From Croceibacterium mercuriale (GTDB lineage Bacteria; Pseudomonadota; Alphaproteobacteria; Sphingomonadales; Sphingomonadaceae): a stretch of DNA of 64,000 bases. Location: positions 496,001 through 560,000 of the forward strand of contig NZ_JTDN01000002.1 of NCBI RefSeq assembly GCF_000802385.1, read 5' to 3'. Shown in pieces: positions 14,562-22,909 of the stretch. Made by a program: the position numbers and the translations under genes. The notes under the pieces were generated by a model that was not told where the DNA came from, made no database searches, and worked only from the letters and a program-made list of their open reading frames with translations. Numbering within the stretch: the first letter of the stretch is position 1; the number at the start of each line of letters is the position of its first letter.

Positions 14562-17033
14562 TCAGGGCGTGCCGCAGGTCACCGGGCCCGGCGGGGCGCT
14601 GGCGATGCGGATGCCGGACACGTCCAGCGCCAGAGCGCCCGTGCTGGTGATCGCCGCAGGTCGCGTCACCGCCGCCATGTCCACGCCATTATCCGCGAAG
14701 CAGCGCAGCGGCACGGCCAGTTGCAGCCATTCGCCGGTCCCTTCGCGCAGCGCGCCGGTGATCGGCACGCTGGCGGTGTCGCCACCAGTCATGGTCAGCA
14801 TCACCGTGGCGGCAGGCGGCGTGGTGACGCGATAATCGAGCAGCAGGCTGAGCTGCCCGTTCGATTCGCGCGTGATGTCGATCGGCTGGGCCTGCGCCAG
14901 CGCCATCGTCCCGGTGCCGGTCCAGATCAGGCTCAGGCTGTCTTCCTGCGCCAGCCGGTCCACCCGCCCCAGCGTCACCGCGCCTTCGGTCACCGCGTCC
15001 GCACCCGGGGCGAACCGGCCGCGCACGAACAGCGCGTTCTGGTCACCGGCGGTCTGTGCCGGCCGACTCTCGTCCAGCTGCGGCACGGTGGCGCCGGCGG
15101 CATATGTCAGGCCATGGCCAAACGGAAACAGCGGGTCGTAGCTGTCCGCATCGCGCCGGTTCAGCACATACTGGTCCAGCCGCTTCGGCCAGCTGAAGGA
15201 CAGGGTGCCAGCGAAATCATGCCGCGCCTGTCCGTCGGCACCGGCCACCAGCACGTCGGCGATACCGCCGCCCTCGGTCCCCGGCAGCCACGCCGCCACG
15301 AAGGCGTCCGACGCGTTCAGCTCCGGATTGACCCACATCGGCCGGCCGGACAGGAACACCGAAACGGTGGGAATGCCCGCCGCCTTCAGCTGCCGCAGCA
15401 TCTCCAGCGCGGACTTGTCTTCCGGGCTGAACTCCAGCGTGGGGCGGTCGCCGCTGAACTCGGCATAGGGTGTCTCGCCGAACACCACGATCGCCACGTC
15501 CGGCTTCTGTGCGAAGCTGCCATCGGCCGACAAGGTCGCGATGCCGCCACCGGCCTGCACCGCCTCCTGCAAGCCGGCCCAGATGGATTGCGCATTGGGG
15601 AAGTTGGCGTTGGTCACATCCGTGCCCTGCCAGGTCAGCGACCAGCCGCCGGCCTGCATGCCGATATCGTCCGCGCCCGGTCCGGCGACCAGCACATTGG
15701 CGCCCGGCTTCACCGGCAGCACGCCGCCTTCGTTCTTCAGCAGCACCAGCGAGCGGCGCACCGCCTCCCGCGCCAGCGCGCGATGGTCCGGCGCGCCCAG
15801 CAGTTCGAACCGGCCGGCCAGCGGCCGTGCGGACGGGCGGCCCGCATCGAAGGTGCCGGCCAGCAGCTTCACGCGCAGGATGCGGCGCACCGCATCGTCC
15901 AGCCGGGCGGCGGGAATGGTGCCGTCCTGCGCGGCGCGCAGCGTGTTGGCATACAGGTCCTTCCAGCCCGGGCCGGAATACATGAACATGTCGAGCCCGG
16001 CATTGATCGCGGCGGCACAATCCTCGTTGGTGCAGCCCGGCACCTGGCCATGCGCGTTCCAGTCGCCCACGGTGAACCCGTCGAAGCCCCAGCGGTCCTT
16101 CAGCAGGTCGGTCAGGATGCTCCTGTTGCCGGTCATCTTCGTGCCGTTCCAGCTGGAGAAGCTGGGCATGACGGTCAGCGCGCCGGCCGGCAGTGCGGTG
16201 GTGTAGCCGGCGGCGTGAACGTCGCGCAGCACATCCTCGGTGATGCGCGCATCGCCCTGGTCGCGCCCGCCGGTGCCGCCATCGGCCAGGAAGTGCTTCA
16301 CGCTGGAGATCACATGGCCCGGCCCCATGAAGTCCGCGCCGATGCGGCCCTGGATGCCTTCGACCATCGCGCCGGCATAGGCGGCGACCACCTCCGGCTC
16401 CTCCGAATAGCTTTCATAGGTGCGGCCCCAGCGGTCGTCCTGCACCACCGCCACGGTGGGCGCGAAGCTCCAGTCGATGCCGGTCGCTGCCGTCTCTGCC
16501 GCAGTGGCCACGCCGATGCGACGGATCAGGTCGGGGTCACGCGCGGCGCCGAGGCCAATATTGTGCGGAAACAGCGTGGCGCCGACGATGTTGTTGGCGC
16601 CGTGCACCGCATCCGTGCCCCAGATCACCGGCACCACCGGGCGCCCGTCGCTGCGGGTCACCGACGCGTCGTAGAAGGCGTCGAACAGCTTCAGCCATTC
16701 CGCCGCCGGGGCGAACTCGTCGCCATTGGGGGCCGAGTTGCCGCCGTTGAGGATGGAGCCGAGCTTGTAGGTTTCCAGGTCCGCCGGGCTGATGGAGGCG
16801 ATGTCGACCTGCAGCAGCTGGCCGACCTTGTCCTCCATGTTCATGTCCGCCAGCAACGCGTCGATCCGCGCCTCGATCGCGGGATCGCGTTGCCGCTGCA
16901 TCGCCAGCACCGGCCAGTTCGCCGGGTTCGCCCGCGCCGAGGCGGCAGGCGCGCTGCCGGTACTGTCCTGCGCCGATGCCGCCGCGCTGCCGGCCAGCAG
17001 CATGGCTGCCAGCCCGATCGTTCCTGCCCTCAT
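14562..17033 (-). CDS. Exported GH3 exo-beta-glucosidase (ExoP/glucodextrinase-like)
   Basis: An 823-residue GH3 protein with a signal peptide (MRAGTIGLAAMLLAGS..., cleavage near residue 22). The N-terminal barrel carries YKLGSILNGGNSAP, GTDAVHGANN, the KHFLADGGT motif and the nucleophile Asp in FTVGDWNAHGQ. The alpha/beta sandwich follows, with ESRP/PFGHGLTY later. The extra C-terminal domain (about 640-823) looks like a galactose-binding-type sandwich, as in marine exo-1,3/1,4-beta-glucanases. The start at ATG 17033 follows a strong GGAGAGGA. It lies alone on the minus strand between the tRNA and thiSG. An inverted repeat and promoter-like hexamers lie just upstream. Confidence 0.9.
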   Translation of the reverse strand: MRAGTIGLAAMLLAGSAAASAQDSTGSAPAASARANPANWPVLAMQRQRDPAIEARIDALLADMNMEDKVGQLLQVDIASISPADLETYKLGSILNGGNSAPNGDEFAPAAEWLKLFDAFYDASVTRSDGRPVVPVIWGTDAVHGANNIVGATLFPHNIGLGAARDPDLIRRIGVATAAETAATGIDWSFAPTVAVVQDDRWGRTYESYSEEPEVVAAYAGAMVEGIQGRIGADFMGPGHVISSVKHFLADGGTGGRDQGDARITEDVLRDVHAAGYTTALPAGALTVMPSFSSWNGTKMTGNRSILTDLLKDRWGFDGFTVGDWNAHGQVPGCTNEDCAAAINAGLDMFMYSGPGWKDLYANTLRAAQDGTIPAARLDDAVRRILRVKLLAGTFDAGRPSARPLAGRFELLGAPDHRALAREAVRRSLVLLKNEGGVLPVKPGANVLVAGPGADDIGMQAGGWSLTWQGTDVTNANFPNAQSIWAGLQEAVQAGGGIATLSADGSFAQKPDVAIVVFGETPYAEFSGDRPTLEFSPEDKSALEMLRQLKAAGIPTVSVFLSGRPMWVNPELNASDAFVAAWLPGTEGGGIADVLVAGADGQARHDFAGTLSFSWPKRLDQYVLNRRDADSYDPLFPFGHGLTYAAGATVPQLDESRPAQTAGDQNALFVRGRFAPGADAVTEGAVTLGRVDRLAQEDSLSLIWTGTGTMALAQAQPIDITRESNGQLSLLLDYRVTTPPAATVMLTMTGGDTASVPITGALREGTGEWLQLAVPLRCFADNGVDMAAVTRPAAITSTGALALDVSGIRIASAPPGPVTCGTP

Positions 17034-17053
17034 CCTGTCCTCTCCACCGTTCT

Positions 17054-17097
17054 TGTTTGTTAACGCAAACACATCACAGGCGGCGGGGAGAAGTCAA
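17054..17097 (-). promoter_or_regulatory. Predicted promoter and operator-like inverted repeat of the GH3 gene
   Basis: Read on the minus strand, TTGACT (17092-17097) is followed after 17 bases by ATGTGT (17069-17074), and then by an inverted repeat with perfect 6-bp arms TGTTTG/CAAACA (17054-17071, plus strand) around TTAACG. The repeat overlaps the -10 by three bases and lies about 20 bases before the start codon, as a repressor site would. The -10 is a poor consensus match. Confidence 0.4.
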
Positions 17098-17134
17098 ACA
17101 ATTAGGACATCAATTTACCTTATCGTACACCCTG

Positions 17135-18133
17135 TCAGATCAACCCGGCCAGCGGGCTGGACGGGTCGGCGTAGCGGCGCGTGGCCATGCGCCCGGCCAG
17201 ATAGGCGTCGCGTCCGGCCTCCACCGCCAGCTTCATCGCGCGGGCCATGCGGATCGGGTCCTTCGCCTCGGCAATGGCGGTGTTCATCAGCACGCCGTCC
17301 ACGCCCAGCTCCATCGCCACCGCCGCATCACTGGCGGTGCCGACCCCGGCATCGACCAGCACCGGGACCTTGGCCCCTTCCACGATCAGGCGGATCGTGA
17401 CCCGATTCTGGATGCCCAGCCCCGAACCGATCGGCGCGCCCAGCGGCATGATCGCCACCGCGCCGGCTTCCTCCAGCTGCTTCGCGCCGATCGGGTCATC
17501 CGTGCAATAGACCATCGGCTTGAACCCTTCGCGCACCAGCACCTCGGTCGCCTTCAGCGTCTCGCGCATGTCCGGGTACAGCGTGCGCGCCTCGCCCAGC
17601 ACTTCCAGCTTCACCAGGTCCCAGCCGCCCGCCTCGCGCGCCAGACGCAGCGTGCGGATCGCATCGTCCGCCGTGAAGCAGCCGGCGGTGTTGGGCAGGT
17701 AGGTGACCTTCGCCGGATCGATGAAGTCGGTCAGCATCGGCGCGCCCGGATCGGTCACGTTCACGCGGCGCACCGCCACCGTCACGATCTCCGCCCCGCT
17801 GGCGGCCAGGGCGGCGGCATTCTGGGCGAAGTCCTTGTACTTGCCCGTGCCCACGATCAGGCGGGACCGGAACCGGCGGCCGGCGACCTCCCAGCCATCG
17901 TCCTCGGTCACCGGTGCCGCGTGATCGCCGCCGCCCACGAAATGCACGATCTCCAGCACGTCGCCATCGGCCAAGGGCGCCTGTGCCAGGGTCGATCGCG
18001 GCACGATCTCGCCATTGCGTTCCACCGCGACCTTGTCCGGCCGCAGCGACAGTTCGGCGACCAGCTGCGCGATGGTGGCGGCTTCGGACCGGCGCGGGGC
18101 GCCATTGACGGTAAGGGAGAGCGGTTGAGCCAT
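17135..18133 (-). CDS. thiG: ThiS-ThiG fusion: sulfur carrier plus thiazole synthase
   Basis: A 332-residue protein joining two thiamine-pathway proteins. Residues 1-69 are a complete ThiS ubiquitin-like fold ending in VGGG. Residues about 80-332 are a full ThiG barrel: [20 protein letters not shown], the catalytic-Lys segment [33 protein letters not shown] and [20 protein letters not shown]. ThiG makes the thiazole phosphate from DXP, dehydroglycine and ThiS thiocarboxylate. In the fusion the ThiS Gly-Gly end is internal and must be released or bypassed to be thiocarboxylated. It starts at ATG 18133, divergent from the M3 peptidase. No TPP riboswitch fits in the 90-base gap. Confidence 0.93.
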   Translation of the reverse strand: MAQPLSLTVNGAPRRSEAATIAQLVAELSLRPDKVAVERNGEIVPRSTLAQAPLADGDVLEIVHFVGGGDHAAPVTEDDGWEVAGRRFRSRLIVGTGKYKDFAQNAAALAASGAEIVTVAVRRVNVTDPGAPMLTDFIDPAKVTYLPNTAGCFTADDAIRTLRLAREAGGWDLVKLEVLGEARTLYPDMRETLKATEVLVREGFKPMVYCTDDPIGAKQLEEAGAVAIMPLGAPIGSGLGIQNRVTIRLIVEGAKVPVLVDAGVGTASDAAVAMELGVDGVLMNTAIAEAKDPIRMARAMKLAVEAGRDAYLAGRMATRRYADPSSPLAGLI

Positions 18134-18223
18134 GGCCTGCGAGATAGCGCCGATCACCGGGGGTGCAAGGCGGCTTGGGCCGGCGTGGTTGACCCCTGCC
18201 CCGGCCATGCGCATCTCTTCGCC

Positions 18224-20257
18224 ATGAACCCCCTGCTCGATCCGCTCTCGCACCCTGACTTCCCCGCGCTGACGCCCGCCGCCATCGGCCCCGCACTGGA
18301 GGAAGCGCTGGCGCATCACCGTGCGGTGGTGTCCGACATCGTGGCACGCCGGCCGACCAGCTTTGCCGAAGCGTGGCTGCCGTTCGAGCGTGCGGAGACG
18401 ATCATCGACAGCCTGTGGTCCGCTGTCACGCATCTGAGCGGGGTGGCCGATACGCCCGAGCTGCGTGCCGCGGAGGCCGCCGGCAAGGTGCTGGTGGTCG
18501 AGAACGCGCTGGAAGTGGAACAGAACCGCGACCTGTTCGAGGTGTTCAGCGCGCTGGCCGCCTCGCCGGAGATGGCGGCGGGCGACCCGGCCGACCGGGC
18601 GGCGCTGGCCCATGCGATCCGCGGCTTCACCCTGTCCGGCGTCGCGCTGGAGCCGGCGGCGCGGGACCGTTTCCGCGCCATCTCGGTCGAGCTGGCGGAG
18701 CTGGGCACCGGCTTCAGCAATGCCGTGCTGGACGCGACGGAGGCCTGGACCGAGCATGTCACGGACGAGGCATTGCTGGCCGGCATCACGCAGGCCGACC
18801 GCGCCATGCTGGCGAGTGCGGCGGGGGATGCCGGCCTCGAAGGCTGGCTGATCTCCTTGCGGCAACCCAGCGTGCAGGCGGTGCTGCGCTTCGGGGAGGA
18901 TCGCGAACTGCGGCGGCGGGTGTACGAGGCGTTCGGCACCCGCGCCTCCGACGAGGGGCCGCATGCCGGACGGTTCGACAACAGCGACCGGATCCAGCGC
19001 ATCGTCACCCTGCGACAGGAAGCGGCGGCGCTGCTCGGCTTCGCCGATCCGGTCGAGCGATCGCTGGCGACCAAGATGGCGCCCGGCGGGGCCGAGGTAC
19101 TGGCCTTCCTGCGCGACCTTGCCGCTCGCGCGCGTCCGGCGGCGAAGCGCGACCTGGCGGACCTGCGCGCCTTTGCCGCGGCGGAGCTGGGCATCGCCGA
19201 CCTGCAGCCATGGGACATCGCCTTCGCCTCCGAACGGCTGCGCGCCACGCGGCACGCCCTGAACGAGGAGGAGGTGCGCGGCTACTTCCCGGTCGGGCGC
19301 GTGCTCGCCGGGTGGCAGGATCTGCTGCGCCAGCTGTTCGGCGTGACCTTGCAGCGGCGCGACGATGTGCCCCTGCCGCATCCGGATGCCATGTATTACG
19401 ACGTGCTGGAGCAGGATGGCCGGCTGGTCGCCGGTGTGTATGTCGACCTGCATGCCCGCGCCGGCAAGCGCGGTGGCGCCTGGATGTCCGGCATGCGGCC
19501 GCGCCTGGCGGACGGCAATGCGGTGCGCGTGCCGGTCGCCACGCTGAACTGCAACTGGGCGCCCGATGGCGGCGCCATGCCTGCGCTGCTGAGCCACAAC
19601 GACATCGTCACCCTGCTGCACGAGACCGGCCATGCGCTGCACGGCATGCTGACTGCAGTGAACCGCCCCAGCATCGCCGGCACCAGCGGCTTCGAATGGG
19701 ACGCGATCGAGCTGCCCAGCCAGCTGCTGGAGGATTTCGCCTGGGACCGCGCCGTGCTGACCGGCATGTCCGGCCATTACCGGACGGGCGAGACGCTGCC
19801 GGCGGAGCTGTTCGACCGGATGGCGGCCGCACGCAATTTCCAGACCGGGCTGGCGCTGCTGCGGCAGATCGAGTTCGGCCTGTTCGACCTGCTGCTGCAT
19901 GGCGGCACGCTGGGCACCGATCCGGTGGAGGTGCTGGCCGCCGTGCGGGAGGAGATCGCCGTGCTGCACCCGCCGGCCTGGCACCGCTTCCCCCATGCCT
20001 TCACCCACATCTTCAGCGGCGGCTATGCTGCGGGCTATTACTCCTATCTGTGGGCCGAGGTGCTGGCGGCCGACGGCTTTGCCCGCTTCGCGGAAGCCGG
20101 TCTGGTGGATCGCGCCACCGGCGACCTGTTCCGGGCGGAGGTACTGGCGCGCGGCGCGGCTCGCCCGGCGGCGGACAGCTTCCGCGCATTCCGCGGGCGC
20201 GATGCGGAGCCGGCGGCGATGCTGGCACGGTATGGCCTGCTGCCGGAGCCTGCCTGA
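18224..20257 (+). CDS. M3-family oligopeptidase (oligopeptidase A-like)
   Basis: A 677-residue zinc metallopeptidase, the usual length for cytoplasmic oligopeptidase A (PrlC) or Dcp. The catalytic motif HETGH is at residues 466-470, the third ligand Glu follows in [18 protein letters not shown], and the conserved [23 protein letters not shown] lies near the C-terminus. There is no signal peptide. It would cut short peptides, including cleaved signal peptides, in the cytoplasm. The start at ATG 18224 fits the family N-terminus, although its ribosome site is weak. The gene stands alone, divergent from thiSG. Confidence 0.92.
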   Translation: MNPLLDPLSHPDFPALTPAAIGPALEEALAHHRAVVSDIVARRPTSFAEAWLPFERAETIIDSLWSAVTHLSGVADTPELRAAEAAGKVLVVENALEVEQNRDLFEVFSALAASPEMAAGDPADRAALAHAIRGFTLSGVALEPAARDRFRAISVELAELGTGFSNAVLDATEAWTEHVTDEALLAGITQADRAMLASAAGDAGLEGWLISLRQPSVQAVLRFGEDRELRRRVYEAFGTRASDEGPHAGRFDNSDRIQRIVTLRQEAAALLGFADPVERSLATKMAPGGAEVLAFLRDLAARARPAAKRDLADLRAFAAAELGIADLQPWDIAFASERLRATRHALNEEEVRGYFPVGRVLAGWQDLLRQLFGVTLQRRDDVPLPHPDAMYYDVLEQDGRLVAGVYVDLHARAGKRGGAWMSGMRPRLADGNAVRVPVATLNCNWAPDGGAMPALLSHNDIVTLLHETGHALHGMLTAVNRPSIAGTSGFEWDAIELPSQLLEDFAWDRAVLTGMSGHYRTGETLPAELFDRMAAARNFQTGLALLRQIEFGLFDLLLHGGTLGTDPVEVLAAVREEIAVLHPPAWHRFPHAFTHIFSGGYAAGYYSYLWAEVLAADGFARFAEAGLVDRATGDLFRAEVLARGAARPAADSFRAFRGRDAEPAAMLARYGLLPEPA

Positions 20258-20287
20258 CAGTATGCCCCCTACCGCTATGTGAACCAT

Positions 20288-20306
20288 TGTTCCACAAGCT
20301 GGAACA
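20288..20306. promoter_or_regulatory. Inverted repeat upstream of the PL22-like gene
   Basis: Perfect 7-bp arms TGTTCCA and TGGAACA around CAAGC, 60 bases before the start codon of the exported lyase homologue. The symmetry and spacing suggest a regulator site, but the motif differs from the two LacI-type motifs of the locus and no cognate regulator is identified. Confidence 0.35.
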
Positions 20307-20366
20307 TGCTGGTATGTGGCGGAGGAGGCAGGTCGCAACGGCCGCCGCTACTTCCAGGAGAGTTGC

Positions 20367-21683
20367 ATGCAGGTGTTCCGGCGGATGAATCATGGGCTGC
20401 GGCTGGTCCTGTTGCTGGCGGCCGCAGCAGTGGCGACGCCGGCGCTCGCCGAAGATGTCGGGCGCCAGTTCGCATCGGAACAGCAGCTGATCGCGGACCG
20501 CACCACCGGGCGCGTGCTGACCGTGCTGACCGACGGCACGCACGCCGATGCCAAGAACTACCCCACGCACCCGCAATGGGCGTTCGATGACCAGCACATC
20601 ATCTTCCGCTCCGGCGACCGTGATGCCGATGGCGAGCCGCAGGCCTTTGCCGTCAACGAGGTGACCGGCGCCGTCACCCAGCTGACCGATGGCCCGGGTA
20701 CCGGTGCCGGCAGCCTGAATGTCGCGCGGCTGAGCAACAGGCTGTACTACATGCGCAAGGCCCGCAACGGCCGTACCCAGCTGATCGAGGTGGAGCTGAC
20801 CCCGTTGCTGGCCGATGCCGCCGCCGGACGGATGAAGCGCGACGGGTACGAACGCGTCGTTACCACCATGCCGGAAGACCATATCGAGGCCGGCGGCTTC
20901 ACCCTCGATGCCGACGAGCGCACCGCTTATGTCGGCTTCGACGCGCAGCGGGCGCCCCCGCGCGAGCCCGGCCAGCCGGTGCCGCAGGTCCCCGGCGGCC
21001 TGCGCGCGATCGATCTCGCCACCGGTGCGGTGCGCACGGTGGTGGAGGTGCCGTTCCGCATGGGCCACGTGCAGGCCAATCCGTTCCGCCCTGGCGAGAT
21101 CCTGTACTGCCACGAGACCGGCGGCGACGCGCCGCAGCGGATGTGGATCGTCAATGCCGACGGCACCGGCAACCGCCCGGTCTATGCCGAGGGACCGCTG
21201 GACTGGGTCACGCATGAGCAGTTCGCCGATGCCGACCACGTCATCTTCAACCTGATGGGTCACAAGCGGGAACTGCGGCAGGTGCCGACCGGCATCCTGC
21301 TCGTCAACCTGCGCGACAACAGCGTGGCGCATCTGGGCCAGATCCCGATCGAGGATTTCAGCCGCGCCGCGCTACGCGGGTTCACAGATCCCAACATCCC
21401 GCAGGACGACACCAGCACCGGCGGGTACTGGCACAACGCGGTCACCCATGACGGGCGCTGGGCTGCGGGCGACGATTTCGACGGCAATGTCTGGCTGATC
21501 GACCGTGAAAACGGCAAGCGCACGCTGCTGAGCACCGGCCACCTGATGCGGCCCGACCATGCCCATCCCAGCTTCAGCCCCGACGGCACGCGTCTGCTGG
21601 TCCAGTCCGGCCTGCTGAGCAACGGCCGGAAGCTGGGCCTGATGATCGTGCCGGTGCCGGAAGCGGTCAGGCAGGCACGATAG
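20367..21683 (+). CDS. Exported oligogalacturonate lyase-family protein (PL22-like)
   Basis: A 438-residue seven-bladed propeller of the oligogalacturonate lyase family with an N-terminal signal peptide (cleavage near residue 28, ALAE), unlike the cytoplasmic enterobacterial Ogl. Shared segments are GHVQANPFRPGEILYCHETGG, QRMWIVNADGTG, WVTHEQF and HAHPSFSPDGTRLL. Known members use Mn2+ and split unsaturated or saturated oligogalacturonates. The H-x-H pair (DHAHPSF) that binds metal is kept. The Gln expected three residues before it reads as Arg, so activity is not assured. ATG 20367 is chosen, with GGAG upstream; ATG 20388 is an alternative. An inverted repeat lies upstream. Confidence 0.75.
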   Translation: MQVFRRMNHGLRLVLLLAAAAVATPALAEDVGRQFASEQQLIADRTTGRVLTVLTDGTHADAKNYPTHPQWAFDDQHIIFRSGDRDADGEPQAFAVNEVTGAVTQLTDGPGTGAGSLNVARLSNRLYYMRKARNGRTQLIEVELTPLLADAAAGRMKRDGYERVVTTMPEDHIEAGGFTLDADERTAYVGFDAQRAPPREPGQPVPQVPGGLRAIDLATGAVRTVVEVPFRMGHVQANPFRPGEILYCHETGGDAPQRMWIVNADGTGNRPVYAEGPLDWVTHEQFADADHVIFNLMGHKRELRQVPTGILLVNLRDNSVAHLGQIPIEDFSRAALRGFTDPNIPQDDTSTGGYWHNAVTHDGRWAAGDDFDGNVWLIDRENGKRTLLSTGHLMRPDHAHPSFSPDGTRLLVQSGLLSNGRKLGLMIVPVPEAVRQAR

Positions 21684-21748
21684 GGGCGTACGGCAAAGCG
21701 GAAATACGCAGTCCCTGACCAGCCGGGGCTTGCGCCCCTTGCTTGGCA

Positions 21749-21762
21749 TGATACCGTTACCA
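21749..21762. promoter_or_regulatory. Candidate LacI-type operator (TGATACCGTTACCA)
   Basis: A 14-bp near-palindrome with central CG, 40 bases before the GFOR-like gene, similar in pattern (TGRTAMCGKTAYCA) to the site at 876-889. If real, the gene cluster 21803-27586 is under LacI-type control. It is not an exact match to the other site. Confidence 0.4.
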
Positions 21763-21802
21763 GCGATGGCCCCGCAAGCGGGCCGCGGCATGGAGAGCGG
21801 TA

Positions 21803-22909
21803 ATGATGGCAGCCAACCGGCGGCATGTTCTGGCAGGCATGGGCGCGACCCTGGCGGCGGGCGCCCTGATGGGCCGTGCGCGGGCGCAGGAACCAGGGCG
21901 CAAGTTCGGCTACGCCATCGTCGGCCTCGGCTCCTACGCCACGCGGCAGATCATGCCGCGGCTGAAGGAGTGCGAACATGCCCGCCTGGTGGCGCTGGTC
22001 AGCGGCACGCCGGCCAAGCTGGAACAGTATGGCGCGGAATACGACATCCCGGCCACGCACCGCTACAGCTACGCCGATTACGACCGCATCCGCGACAATC
22101 CCGACATCGACGCGGTCTATGTCATCCTGCCCAACTCCATGCATGCCGAATACACGATCCGCGCGGCGCAGGCCGGCAAGCATGTGATGTGCGAGAAGCC
22201 GATGGCGGTCAGCGCGGCGGAGGCGGAGGCGATGATCGCCGCCTGCCAGCAGGCCGGCGTGAAGCTGATGATCGGCTACCGCTCCCACTTCGAGGTCCAC
22301 AATCTGCACGCGATGGAGCTGGCGCGGTCCGGCGTGCTGGGGGCGACGCGCATCATCACCTCCGAACATGGCTTCAACGCGCAACCGAACCAGTGGCGGC
22401 TGGACAAGCCGCTGTCGGGCGGCGGATCGCTGATGGATATTGGCATCTACAGCCTCAATGCCGCGCGCTATCTCGCGGGCGAGGAGCCGGTGGAGGTGAG
22501 CGCGATGGAGTTCACCGACCGCAGCGATCCGCGCTTCGCCACGGTGGAGGACCGCATCAACTTTCAGCTGCGCTTCCCCGGCGGCGCGCTGGCCAGCTGC
22601 GTCAGCTCCTACACCTCCAACCACAACACCTACCGCGTGCACGGCCCCGACGGCTGGCTGCGGGCGGAGCCGGCGACATCCTACACCGATCACCAGATGT
22701 GGGTGCATCGGGACGGGAAGACGGAGCAGGTGCGCCTGCCCACGCCAGCCAAGAACCAGTTCGTCGCCCAGCTGGATCACCTGCCCGAAGCGATCATGGC
22801 CGGCACCGAACCGCGCACCAGCGGCACCGAAGGCCTGCGTGACATGCGCATCATCGAAGCGATCTACCAGTCCGCGCGCGAAGGCCGCGCCATCCCGCTG
22901 ACCGCCTGA
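21803..22909 (+). CDS. Periplasmic glucose-fructose oxidoreductase-like protein
   Basis: A 368-residue Gfo/Idh/MocA protein with a twin-arginine leader (NRRHVLAGMG, cleavage near residue 29, ARAQ). It parallels Zymomonas GFOR closely by eye: AIVGLGSYA, LVALVSGTPAK, DAVYVILPNSMHAEY, the EKPMAVS active-site Lys, LMIGYRSHFE, QWRLDKPLSGGGSLMDIGIYSLN, and FVAQLDHLPEAI near the end. GFOR oxidises glucose to gluconolactone with tightly bound NADP while reducing fructose. Tat export with bound cofactor fits. It heads a cluster with a GH3, a gluconate-type permease and a lactonase, which supports a glucose-to-gluconate role. The start follows GGAGAG, and the stop overlaps the next ATG by one base. Confidence 0.88.
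   Translation: MMAANRRHVLAGMGATLAAGALMGRARAQEPGRKFGYAIVGLGSYATRQIMPRLKECEHARLVALVSGTPAKLEQYGAEYDIPATHRYSYADYDRIRDNPDIDAVYVILPNSMHAEYTIRAAQAGKHVMCEKPMAVSAAEAEAMIAACQQAGVKLMIGYRSHFEVHNLHAMELARSGVLGATRIITSEHGFNAQPNQWRLDKPLSGGGSLMDIGIYSLNAARYLAGEEPVEVSAMEFTDRSDPRFATVEDRINFQLRFPGGALASCVSSYTSNHNTYRVHGPDGWLRAEPATSYTDHQMWVHRDGKTEQVRLPTPAKNQFVAQLDHLPEAIMAGTEPRTSGTEGLRDMRIIEAIYQSAREGRAIPLTA

Noticed and set aside
14076-17063. A 995-codon plus-strand frame opposite GH3 and mmcB
   Set aside because: It runs through the tRNA gene and opposite two well-recognised genes, and has low-complexity His/Arg/Gly composition.
18134-18223. A TPP riboswitch ahead of the thiS-thiG gene
   Set aside because: The divergent gap is only 90 bases and lacks the conserved CTGAGA-type elements.
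16976-18223. N-terminal extension of the M3 peptidase frame upstream of ATG 18224
   Set aside because: It is antisense to the thiSG gene and has no family similarity; the frame is open only because of base composition.
18373-20388. A 671-codon frame overlapping the M3 peptidase in another phase
   Set aside because: Composition is Arg/Ala/Gly-rich without motifs; the M3 frame contains HETGH and full family sequence.
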